Shown piece by piece: positions 26,704 through 34,668 of a DNA stretch of 64,000 nucleotides; the first letter of the stretch is position 1; each line of letters opens with the position of its first letter. The position numbers and the translations under genes are program-made. The stretch spans positions 1 through 64,000 of the forward strand of contig NZ_CP089544.1 of assembly GCF_021233055.1 (NCBI RefSeq), written 5' to 3'. The notes beneath the pieces are model-generated. The model saw only the letters and a program-made list of their open reading frames with translations. It did no database searches and was not told where the DNA came from. Source of the DNA: Spirosoma oryzicola (GTDB lineage Bacteria > Bacteroidota > Bacteroidia > Cytophagales > Spirosomataceae).

Positions 26704-27074
26704 AAGGTAGAGGGATCTGGCGAAGGGGACGTAGTCAGGGTGAGCGGCAGCTGCATAACCTGATTCATCAACTGGGTGAAATTGGTAAAATCCAGGAGTT
26801 TTTGCCGGGCGGTTTGGCGCCCGGTGATCGTTAAGGCGTAGTACTTACGCAGCCGCCCCTCTACTTCTTCGGATTCGGTTCGCACCAGGCCGTCCTGTTC
26901 GAGTTTGTAGAGGAGAGGGTAGAGCGAGCCAAAGGTGAGTACGATCTCACCCCGGGTACGTTCTTTGACAGCCTGAGTAATTTCGTAGCCATACATGCGG
27001 TCTTTTTCAGCGAGTAAGCCTAGCACAATGGTTTTGAGCGTTCCCCGCAGGTATTCCGACGTTGACGAATCCAT
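26700..27074 (-). CDS. PadR family transcriptional regulator (left arm)
   Basis: About 124 residues from the ATG at 27074 (in-frame TTG at 27107 rejected: residues before MDSSTSEYLRG do not align with the paralogue at 27667). Winged-helix motifs: LRGTLKTIVLGLLAEKDRMY, GYEITQAVKERT, LTFGSLYPLLYKLEQDGLV and EGRLRKYYALT, the PadR signature. A short C-terminal helix serves in dimerisation. PadR proteins repress promoters until a small molecule or stress binds. An 8-bp palindrome at 27110 overlaps its probable promoter, suggesting autoregulation. Confidence 0.92.
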   Translation of the reverse strand: MDSSTSEYLRGTLKTIVLGLLAEKDRMYGYEITQAVKERTRGEIVLTFGSLYPLLYKLEQDGLVRTESEEVEGRLRKYYALTITGRQTARQKLLDFTNFTQLMNQVMQLPLTLTTSPSPDPSTL

Positions 27075-27109
27075 TTTGTTGTTTAGTTGCTTGTAGAAAT
27101 TGTTCAAAT

Positions 27110-27130
27110 ATATATAGTTTTTCGATATAT
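27110..27130 (-). promoter_or_regulatory. PadR-type operator, site B
   Basis: ATATATAG-TTTTT-CGATATAT, 8-bp arms with one mismatch and the same 5-bp spacer as site A, 36 bp before the left padR start. Confidence 0.55.
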
Positions 27131-27591
27131 ACAGAAAAGGTAAATGTTTTTTTTAATAGGAAAGTATCCACCAACCTCAGTAGAGCAGCAATGAACGACC
27201 ATCAGTTACTTACTGAATGGGAGTCCGGTAATTAAAGCGAATCGTGTTATACCATGGCTAAGTAAGTGTAGTAGTACAGTGTATTCATTGCCATCCGAGT
27301 ACAGCCATAGGTACTAACTGCCCTACAAAACGCCCGAATTATACATACGCAAATCACTCCTCGTCTCAGATGGGAGCGATCTATGAAAATTCTTAGATTG
27401 ATCATCAATGGCCAGTTTGCCTTACGCTTACGTTAAATAGCCAGCACGTCTTCCGCTAGTCAAGTCATTTTCTAGATTAAATGAGTAGTCAGTTGTGTTA
27501 GCTGTTCATCTAATCGACTCTACTACTTCACCTACTGACTAAGGCTTAAAACGGTTTACGTCATTTGCAGCCAAATCCAGAAAAATATTTT
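27131..27591. other. Divergent region between the two padR-like genes
   Basis: Part of the 592-bp gap 27075-27666. AT-rich flanks hold operators B and C; the centre holds repeat copy 5. No gene seen. Confidence 0.6.
27326..27390 (+). repeat. Dispersed structured repeat, copy 5
   Basis: Leader acaaaacgcccgaattatac, then CACTCCTCGTCTCAGATGGG and AGCGATCTATGAAAAT. CTCC/GGAG pair; the second stem is reduced to TCA/TGA. It lies between divergent promoters. Confidence 0.7.
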
Positions 27592-27632
27592 GATTATATT
27601 TTTTCTATATACATTTTTCTTATATATATTTG
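27592..27632 (+). promoter_or_regulatory. Degenerate PadR-type operator, site C
   Basis: TATATTTTTTCTATATAC (right arm similar to sites A and B) is followed by cttatatatatttg. Symmetry is poorer than in A and B. It ends 35 bp before the right padR start at 27667. Confidence 0.4.
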
Positions 27633-27666
27633 TTTCACAATTGACTGATTATTGTATAGCACTGAC

Positions 27667-28020
27667 ATGGACTCAGCGAACCAGGAATTTCTACGGGGAA
27701 CCCTAAAAACCATTGTGCTGCGCTTACTGGCGCAACAGGGACGTATGTACGGCTATGAGATCACCCAGGCCGTTGAAGAACGAACGGGGGGGGAGTTAAC
27801 GCTTACGTTCGGGGCGCTGTATCCCGTGCTGCATAAGCTGGAAGAAGAGGGGTTCCTAACCACCCAAACGCAAGAAGTCGATGGACGGCTGCGCAAGTAT
27901 TACCAACTCACCCTCACCGGCAGTGAGACGGCTGTTCGCAAAGCGAGCGAGTTTGAGCGCTTTGTTCACTTGATGCGGCAGCTCATCGATTCGGCGCCCA
28001 ACGTAGCCTTTGGCCATTAA
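27667..28020 (+). CDS. PadR family transcriptional regulator (right arm)
   Basis: 117 residues from the ATG at 27667. FLRGTLKTIVLRLLAQQGRM, YGYEITQAVEERTGGELTLT, FGALYPVLHKLEEEGFL and GRLRKYYQLTLTG are nearly identical in pattern to the left-arm PadR, so the two genes derive from a duplication. It heads a same-strand run of five genes (small membrane protein, FtsX permease, acylase, PA14-OmpA). Because both PadR proteins have the same recognition helix region, they may share or compete for operators A-C. Confidence 0.92.
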   Translation: MDSANQEFLRGTLKTIVLRLLAQQGRMYGYEITQAVEERTGGELTLTFGALYPVLHKLEEEGFLTTQTQEVDGRLRKYYQLTLTGSETAVRKASEFERFVHLMRQLIDSAPNVAFGH

Positions 28021-28054
28021 TCCGTACAGGCACCTCCCCTTCTCTGTTTCTACT

Positions 28055-28534
28055 ATGACCAAATTATCAGCTAATCAACTCGAGCAGGTTACTCAGTACA
28101 TCCGGCAAACGAAGCCCCATCCCGCTTTACAGGCTGAATTAGTGGATCATATAGCCACTTTATTGGAACGGCAGCTGAGCCAGGGGCACGATTTCGCGGT
28201 CGCTTTTGAGCAGCTTACCGGGCGAGCGTCGCCTCAGATTATTCAGGGATTAAGCCACCAATACCAGCAAACGTTTAGCCCTCCCGTTAGCCGGCTAAAT
28301 CGTCGCCTTAAACGGCGGCCCGCTACCAAACCGTTTTACTACATCTTTCTCTCCAGCGGGCTTACGTTGCTGCTGCTAATGGGAGGCTTTTTGCTGATAA
28401 TGACTCCGCCATTAGCCTTGTCGGGCGGGGTGTTTGGGCCTACGTGGGCCATTGGGTTGGCAGCTCTGTGCGCCGTCGTAGGAGCCCGATGGTGGTTGAA
28501 GCGGCCATCCCCTTCCTCAACGGCTGGGGGTTGA
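28055..28534 (+). CDS. Small membrane protein with ELVDH motif (right arm)
   Basis: 159 residues from the ATG at 28055, 34 bp after the padR stop. The N-terminal helical domain is LSANQLEQVTQYIRQTKPHP, then ALQAELVDHIATLLERQLSQG. Two TM helices follow (YIFLSSGLTLLLLMGGFLLI and WAIGLAALCAVVGARWWL). Counterpart of the 26149 gene. Here it sits between padR and an FtsX-type permease, which suggests it works with the permease or senses the envelope. Confidence 0.75.
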   Translation: MTKLSANQLEQVTQYIRQTKPHPALQAELVDHIATLLERQLSQGHDFAVAFEQLTGRASPQIIQGLSHQYQQTFSPPVSRLNRRLKRRPATKPFYYIFLSSGLTLLLLMGGFLLIMTPPLALSGGVFGPTWAIGLAALCAVVGARWWLKRPSPSSTAGG

Positions 28535-28587
28535 GCGACCCATAGCGGTTCACATCCTAGTTCTCTTCCTCCCTACTTTTGTTTCCA

Positions 28588-30999
28588 ATGGTCTTCCACT
28601 ATCTCCGGATAGCCCGGCGCCAGCTTTGGCAGCATCGGCAGGTCAACCTCATTAGCCTGCTGGGGTTGTCGCTGGGCCTAGCCAGCGGCCTGATTATCTT
28701 TCTGGTCGTCAACTACCTGTTCAGTTTTGATCGCTACCATCCCCATGCTGAGCGCTCTTACTGGATCGTCACCGACGTCATTGGGGAAACCACCATGCCC
28801 ACCGACGCAGCCCCGCGACCACTGGCCCCCGTGCTTCGGCGTGACTACGCCTTTGTGGAAACGGCCGTTCGGCTGGAAACGTTTTATGGCCGCACCCTAA
28901 GCGTGCCCAATGGAAAGGGGGGCTGGCTCAAAAAATTTGCCGAAGCCCGGACCGTCTGCTTTACCGAACCCCAGTATTTCGACCTGTTCGGTGTAGACTG
29001 GATCACCGGCAATCCAAAGACAGCGCTGGCCGCCCCTAATACGATTGTACTCAGTGAACGGTACGCCCGCAAATATTTTGCTGCCGCCCCCGCCTTAGGA
29101 CGAACCCTTCGCTTAGACAACCAGGTAAAATTGACCGTGACGGGTATTGTCAAAGACCCCCCGCCCAACACCCAGCAACGCTTCGATGCCTTTGTCTCCT
29201 ACGCCACCATACCGGTCCTGGAAGGACCGACAGCGCGGGTCGATGCCGACTGGCAGGGGCTGCAAGCCATGTGCTTTGTCCGCCTACGACCCGGTGCGGA
29301 TCCCGACCAGCTTCAGCAGGCATTACCCCAAATACGGCGTCGGTACCTAGCCGCTCAGGAAGCCCCCCATTTTGCCTATCAGCTGCTGCCCCTGACGGAG
29401 CTCAACCACCAGCGCAGTGGGGAAGCGCCCCGGCCCATCCTATACGCCCTCATCGGTGTAGGCATACTACTGGTGATGGCAGGATGTATCAACTTTATTA
29501 ACCTGGCGACCACCCGGGCACTCAAACGGGCGCGGGAGGTAGGGGTTCGTAAAGTGATGGGTAGCACCCAGGGGCAGCTCATCGGGCAATTTTTGACCGA
29601 AACGGCCTTATTGGTCATTGGAGCAATGAGTGTAGCGCTCCTGCTCACCCAGCTAAGCTTACCCCTGGTGAATCGAACGCTGGCGGCCAACATCGAGATG
29701 CTACAGCCTACGCTCTCCATTCTCGATGTCGTGCAGCCCCGGGCTATCGGCTGGTTTCTAAGCCTGCTCATCGGCGTCACGTTACTGTCGGGGCTTTGGC
29801 CGGCTTTCGTACTGGCTCGCTTCAAGCCGGCCAAAGCCCTGACGGGTCAACCCCTGCCCCGGCTGGGCCGGGGATTAACCCTCCGACAGGCCCTGATTGG
29901 GGGGCAGTTTGTGCTCATGCAGGGCTTTATCCTGGCGGTACTGGTGATCAGTGCTCAACTCCACCACATGCAGCAGGCCACCTGGGGGTTTACCGACAAG
30001 TCGGTACTGGTCATTTTTCTACCGCCGCAGGGCCCGGCACCGCTCGCGGCCCTGCGGCAGGCTTGGGAGCAACTACCCGTCGTCGAGCAGGTCAGCTTCG
30101 GCAGTGACGTACCCGCATCAGCCTATAACCGGCCTAGTCCCTTTAGTTACCACACGACCACCGAGCCGGAAGCCTTTGAGACCCGGGTCCGGGCCATTGA
30201 TGCGCACTACCTGTCGGTTTTCGGCATTGACTTAGTGGCGGGTCGAACGGTGCGAGCGATGTCGGATTCGACCGGCCACGATGCGCTAGTGAATGAGACG
30301 CTGGTGAAGCGATTAGGCCTTTCCTCACCAGTGGCCATTGTGGGGAAACACATTCGGGTAAAGGGGACCGACCGCACGATTATTGGCGTCGTGCGCGATT
30401 TCCGGACTGGCGATTTACACCAGCCCGTGCTCCCCCTAACCTTGGTTGACGACCTACCCCACAGCCGGGTAGCGATGCTTCGGCTGAGCCCCACCGCCTC
30501 CGAGCCGACTCGTCAAGCCATTCAACGAGGTTGGGATCGAGTCTTGCCGGCGGAGGTCTATCATGCCGAGATGCTGACCGATCTGATGGCGGGCTTCACG
30601 GCCACCGAACGGCTACTAGCCGGACTCGTTCAGGTTTTCGCCTGGGTAGCTATTGGGCTGAGTTGTTTAGGCCTTTATGGACTGGTGACGTTTTTAAGCG
30701 AGGCCAAAGCCAAAGAGCTGGGCGTTCGTCGCGTGCTAGGCGCCCGCACCGGCCAGTTGCTGTGGATCCTGGGCCGGGAATTTGGCAAGCTGCTGGGACT
30801 GGGTTTTTTGGTATCGGCGCCGCTGGGGGCTTGGGGGCTTTCGGGCTGGTTAAGCAAGTACGCGGACCGAATCACTGTAAACGGGTGGCTGCTGGCCGCT
30901 ACGCTACTCCTAACGGGCCTGATTACCGCCCTAACCATCGCACGTCAGGCCCTCCAAGCCGTGCGGGCCAATCCCATTCACACCCTACAACGCGGCTAA
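28588..30999 (+). CDS. FtsX/MacB-type ABC transporter permease
   Basis: About 803 residues from the ATG at 28588. Typical Bacteroidota double-FtsX permease: TM1 after a short N-terminus (VNLISLLGLSLGLASGLIIF), then a MacB-like periplasmic domain (~50-270), an FtsX core of three TMs with the conserved ALKRAREVGVRKVMGSTQGQ coupling helix, a further TM and second periplasmic domain, and a second FtsX core (AKELGVRRVLGARTGQLLWI). No ATPase gene is adjacent, so it must use an ATPase encoded elsewhere. This family mediates mechanotransmission or lipoprotein/antimicrobial export. The gene at 28055 ends 53 bp upstream. Confidence 0.92.
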   Translation: MVFHYLRIARRQLWQHRQVNLISLLGLSLGLASGLIIFLVVNYLFSFDRYHPHAERSYWIVTDVIGETTMPTDAAPRPLAPVLRRDYAFVETAVRLETFYGRTLSVPNGKGGWLKKFAEARTVCFTEPQYFDLFGVDWITGNPKTALAAPNTIVLSERYARKYFAAAPALGRTLRLDNQVKLTVTGIVKDPPPNTQQRFDAFVSYATIPVLEGPTARVDADWQGLQAMCFVRLRPGADPDQLQQALPQIRRRYLAAQEAPHFAYQLLPLTELNHQRSGEAPRPILYALIGVGILLVMAGCINFINLATTRALKRAREVGVRKVMGSTQGQLIGQFLTETALLVIGAMSVALLLTQLSLPLVNRTLAANIEMLQPTLSILDVVQPRAIGWFLSLLIGVTLLSGLWPAFVLARFKPAKALTGQPLPRLGRGLTLRQALIGGQFVLMQGFILAVLVISAQLHHMQQATWGFTDKSVLVIFLPPQGPAPLAALRQAWEQLPVVEQVSFGSDVPASAYNRPSPFSYHTTTEPEAFETRVRAIDAHYLSVFGIDLVAGRTVRAMSDSTGHDALVNETLVKRLGLSSPVAIVGKHIRVKGTDRTIIGVVRDFRTGDLHQPVLPLTLVDDLPHSRVAMLRLSPTASEPTRQAIQRGWDRVLPAEVYHAEMLTDLMAGFTATERLLAGLVQVFAWVAIGLSCLGLYGLVTFLSEAKAKELGVRRVLGARTGQLLWILGREFGKLLGLGFLVSAPLGAWGLSGWLSKYADRITVNGWLLAATLLLTGLITALTIARQALQAVRANPIHTLQRG

Positions 31000-31078
31000 G
31001 TGGGTCGTGGGGCTACGGGCGGGGGGGCACCCGAATTGCGTCGTTGTTTTTATTGGTTCTAATCGCTACTTCCTACTT

Positions 31079-33181
31079 ATGAAACTTCTGCTCGGTTGTT
31101 TATTTTTCCTGCTAAGCCTTGTCGGTGCGGCTCAACCCACGATCCATCACAACCTACCTGCCGGACGCTCGACGGGGTCAGCGGTGGAGATTTTATGGGA
31201 CAGCGCCGGGGTACCCCATATTTACGGCAAAAGCCTGGCCGCGATGTATTACGGCTTTGGCTACGCCCAGATGGCAAACCACGCCAACCTGATTCTTCGG
31301 CTTTACGGCCAGGCCCGGGGTCGGGCCGCCGAGTATTGGGGAGAAGCTTATCTGGACTCCGACAAACTGGTGACCTTATTTGATCTGCCCCAGCAGGCCC
31401 AGCAGCAGTACGCCCAGCAGCCGGCCGACTATAAACCCTGCCTGGATAGCTTCGTGGCTGGACTCAATGCCTACGCCAAGGCCCATCCCGAGGCCATCGG
31501 TGCCGAATTCAAGTCCGTGCTCCCCCTGACGCCTCAGGATGTACTGGCCCATGTCAGCCGGGTAGTTTGGCTGGAGTACATTGGTCGGCCCGAGTTGGGC
31601 GGAGCCCGAGTGCTACCCCCCGGTTCGAATGCCTACGCCATTGCCCCCGCCAAGTCGGCCTCTCGGAAGGCCATGCTGGTCACCAACCCGCACCTGGAGT
31701 GGACGGATTTATTTCTGTTGTTCGAAGCGCACTTGAATGGCCCCGACTTCATGGCCTACGGAGCGAGCCTGGTGGGCCAGCCGGTGCTCAACTTTGCCTT
31801 TAATCGGCAGCTAGGCTGGAGCTTGACCACCAATACCATTGACGCGGCGGATCGCTATGCGCTCACCTTAGATGGGGATGGCTATCGGCTGGATGGCGTT
31901 CAGCAAGCGTTTGTGACCAAGGCGGTGACGCTCCAGGTTCGTCAACCCGACGGTCAGGTAAAACCGCAGACGCTTACCTATCGCTACAGTAAGCATGGGC
32001 CGGTACTGATGGGTAAAGACGGCAAGACCTACGCCTTTCGGCTGGCCGGATTGCGCAATGCCGCGCTAGCCGCCCAGTTCCACGCGATGGCCAGCGCCCG
32101 AAACCTGTTCGAGTTTGAGACGGCCTTGAAGCGGATGCAGCTGCCTATGTTTAACATCATTTATGCCGACAAGGCGGGGAATATCCTGTACCTGTTCAAT
32201 GGGAACGTCCCCCTCCGCTCGGAAGGGGATTGGGCCTTCTGGCAGGGGGCCGTGGACGGCTCGAAGAGCCAGTACATCTGGACCAAAACGCATCCCTACC
32301 GAGATTTACCCCGGGTGCTGAATCCTCCCTCCGGATTTGTGCAGAACGCCAACGAAGCCCCCTGGAGCTGCACCTATCCCATCGTCCTGAATCCTGGTAG
32401 CTTTCCTCCGTACATGGCTCCCGTGGTGCCCCTGCGCTTTCGCCCCCAGCGATCCATTAATTTAGTCAAGGACGATGCTTCCATTAGCTTTGAGAAATTG
32501 ATTAGCGACAAATTAGATACAGGTTTAGAAACGGCGGACCGTTTTTTAGATGATCTGCTGGCGGCCGTTGCCCAGCATCCCGACTCGATCACCCGCCAAG
32601 CCGCTTCGGTGCTCAAAGCCTGGGATAAAACCACCAACCGGGATAGTAAAGGGGCGGTGTTGTTTACGGCCTGGTTTGACCAGTTCAATCCCCGCATGGT
32701 GGCCACCCGTTGGGATCCCCAGCACCCAGTTAGTACGCCCGATGGCCTTAACGATCCCCAACAAGCCGTTGCCCTACTCGGCAATGCCGCTCGACAGGTG
32801 CAGCAGAAATACGGTCGGCTAGATATCCCCTGGGGCGAGGTCAATCGATTCGGGCCCGCTGGCCGGGACTTTCCGGCTAACGGCAGCTCGGAGCAATATG
32901 GCATCTACCGAACGATCTACTTTGTGGCTGATCCTCAGCAGCCCCAGCTGAATCGGGCCGTGGCGGGCGACACGTACGTAGCAGTGACCGAATTTGGTGA
33001 GCAGCCCCGGGCTCTAGTGTCGCTCAGTTACGGTAACGCCAGCCAACCGGGTCATCCGCATAACGGGGACAACTGGCAGCGCATGTCCGAAAAGCGCCTT
33101 CGGGAAGCCTTGCTGGAGAAGCCCGCCATTCAAAAGCAACTGGAGAAACAGGAAATGCTACGGTTTGGCCAAACCCGGTAA
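31079..33181 (+). CDS. Penicillin acylase family (Ntn hydrolase) enzyme
   Basis: 700 residues from the ATG at 31079 (frame open from 31007, but the signal peptide LLLGCLFFLLSLVGAAQ begins at the ATG). The alpha-chain region contains EILWDSAGVPHIYGKSLAAM and GFGYAQMANHANLI. The processing site is PPGSNAYAIAP, where autocatalytic cleavage before S183 would make this Ser the N-terminal nucleophile of the beta chain. A downstream NQ.-type segment (FAFNRQLGWSLTTNT) fits the oxyanion region. Periplasmic acylase of the kind that hydrolyses amides such as acyl-homoserine lactones, beta-lactam side chains or acyl peptides. In-operon with the permease (79 bp) and the PA14-OmpA gene (82 bp). Confidence 0.92.
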   Translation: MKLLLGCLFFLLSLVGAAQPTIHHNLPAGRSTGSAVEILWDSAGVPHIYGKSLAAMYYGFGYAQMANHANLILRLYGQARGRAAEYWGEAYLDSDKLVTLFDLPQQAQQQYAQQPADYKPCLDSFVAGLNAYAKAHPEAIGAEFKSVLPLTPQDVLAHVSRVVWLEYIGRPELGGARVLPPGSNAYAIAPAKSASRKAMLVTNPHLEWTDLFLLFEAHLNGPDFMAYGASLVGQPVLNFAFNRQLGWSLTTNTIDAADRYALTLDGDGYRLDGVQQAFVTKAVTLQVRQPDGQVKPQTLTYRYSKHGPVLMGKDGKTYAFRLAGLRNAALAAQFHAMASARNLFEFETALKRMQLPMFNIIYADKAGNILYLFNGNVPLRSEGDWAFWQGAVDGSKSQYIWTKTHPYRDLPRVLNPPSGFVQNANEAPWSCTYPIVLNPGSFPPYMAPVVPLRFRPQRSINLVKDDASISFEKLISDKLDTGLETADRFLDDLLAAVAQHPDSITRQAASVLKAWDKTTNRDSKGAVLFTAWFDQFNPRMVATRWDPQHPVSTPDGLNDPQQAVALLGNAARQVQQKYGRLDIPWGEVNRFGPAGRDFPANGSSEQYGIYRTIYFVADPQQPQLNRAVAGDTYVAVTEFGEQPRALVSLSYGNASQPGHPHNGDNWQRMSEKRLREALLEKPAIQKQLEKQEMLRFGQTR

Positions 33182-33263
33182 TCATCGCCAATCGACTTGT
33201 TAGCGAGAAGGTCACGTTCACTTATGCTCTAGCCACTCATCCTGTTGCTATAGACAGCTATTT

Positions 33264-34343
33264 ATGAGACTAACCGTACTTCATAGGTACCTGCTACTCG
33301 TTCTGCTGGCACAACCGGTAAGGGCTCAGACTGGCTTGATAGGCGATTACTATGTGGGCACCAATTTTGAGCAGAAGGCTTTCTCCCGCATCGATCCGGC
33401 GATCAGTTTCAACTGGGACCGACGCAGTCCGGGAAAGGGTCTTTCCCGCTCCTATTATTCCATTCGTTGGCGGGGTAAACTGCGGGCTCCCACGACGGGA
33501 GTGTATGAGTTTTATGCCAAAGTAAATGACGGCATTCGAGTTTGGGTGGGCAACAAGCTGGTGCTAGAGTCCTGGAAATTAAACGCCTACAAGCACTATA
33601 CGGGTAGTATTGTCCTGGAAGCAGAGCACTACTACGATCTGCGAGTCGATTATTTTAACGCCATCGAGTGGGGCGAAATTGACCTCTACTGGAAGCCACC
33701 ACCAACGCCCAACTCCGCCTTGAATCCGTTCTCTGAGAGTGGCGAGCCTATAGCCGCCGACTATTTTTTTCAGCAAGCGCCCCCAAGTAAGATGGTTCCT
33801 AAACCAATTAGCCCAGCCGCTACCAAGCGATCCGTTCGTTTGCCGTTACCTAAACGGGTACATCCTCCCAAACTAAAAACAGTTAAGCTGAAATCGATTC
33901 CCACGCCGGAAACACCGAAAAGGCTGCCTGATCAGGAGACGGTAGCCGCCGACACCATACTCATCCGTCGCGTGGCTGCCGAACCGCCACTGGCCATCAG
34001 CTCCGGCGCTACCTTGATTTTACGGACGGTGCAGTTTGAGCAGAGCAGCTACGTACTGCTGGCTGAGGCATCGACGGAGCTGACTAAACTGATTCAAGTC
34101 CTGAAAGTCAATCCACACTGGCACATCCATATTACCGGCCACACCGACAATGTTGGGGATGCTCGGCTAAATCTGGCCTTATCGGAGCAGCGGGCAAAGG
34201 TAGTCGCTACGTACTTGATCCGGCGGGGTATTCTTGATGAGCGGATCACCACGGAGGGGTTTGGCAGTACACAGCCCCTTGGCGACAACACAACGGAAGG
34301 CGAACGAAGCAAAAATCGCCGGGTAGCGATTACCATTCGTTGA
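33264..34343 (+). CDS. PA14 and OmpA domain protein (right-arm copy)
   Basis: 359 residues. Signal peptide, PA14-like domain (~22-160: GLIGDYYVGTNFEQKAFSRI, RSYYSIRWRGKLRAP, YEFYAKVNDGIRVWVG, LRVDYFNAIEWGEIDLYW), a long Pro/Lys/Thr-rich linker (~165-240) and OmpA_C (ITGHTDNVGDARLNLALSEQ, RAKVVATYLIRRGI, KNRRVAITIR). Residue-for-residue similar to the 23292 protein across the PA14 part. Last gene of the right arm. It probably displays a glycan- or wall-binding module while tethered to peptidoglycan. Confidence 0.9.
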   Translation: MRLTVLHRYLLLVLLAQPVRAQTGLIGDYYVGTNFEQKAFSRIDPAISFNWDRRSPGKGLSRSYYSIRWRGKLRAPTTGVYEFYAKVNDGIRVWVGNKLVLESWKLNAYKHYTGSIVLEAEHYYDLRVDYFNAIEWGEIDLYWKPPPTPNSALNPFSESGEPIAADYFFQQAPPSKMVPKPISPAATKRSVRLPLPKRVHPPKLKTVKLKSIPTPETPKRLPDQETVAADTILIRRVAAEPPLAISSGATLILRTVQFEQSSYVLLAEASTELTKLIQVLKVNPHWHIHITGHTDNVGDARLNLALSEQRAKVVATYLIRRGILDERITTEGFGSTQPLGDNTTEGERSKNRRVAITIR

Positions 34344-34460
34344 GTTAGGTTTGCCCTTTAAGCGCAGGACATCCATCGAAATCAATTTTACAGACTTAGC
34401 TTGATTATAGCGCCTTCTTAAGTGGCAGAAGCCGTTCGATTATGCAGGCTAAAAGTTGTT

Positions 34461-34535
34461 TACAAAACGCCCCATTTATGACTCATATTCTTGTCGAATC
34501 TTCCCTCGTCTCAATTGGGAGCCTTTTGTGAAACA
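34461..34535 (+). repeat. Dispersed structured repeat, copy 6
   Basis: Leader tacaaaacgccccatttatg, then CTTCCCTCGTCTCAATTGGG and AGCCTTTTGTGAAACAG. TTCCC pairs with GGGAG; GTCTCA pairs with TGAAAC with one mismatch. It sits in the 325-bp convergent gap 34344-34668. Confidence 0.75.
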
Positions 34536-34595
34536 GTCAACCTCGATAACAGAGACGGCTGTTGAGAATACCCCCCTGGCTAATCCTCTGTACTC

Positions 34596-34629
34596 CATAA
34601 AAAAAGCCAGGATCTATGATGATCCTGGC
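34596..34629 (-). terminator. Intrinsic terminator of the 34669 gene
   Basis: On the reverse strand GCCAGGATC-atcata-GATCCTGGC (9-bp stem) is followed directly by a run of seven T residues. Textbook rho-independent terminator 40 bp after the reverse-strand stop. Confidence 0.85.
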
Positions 34630-34668
34630 GTTATAGTCAGCGCATACTGGTTGACAAGACGCTATCGA

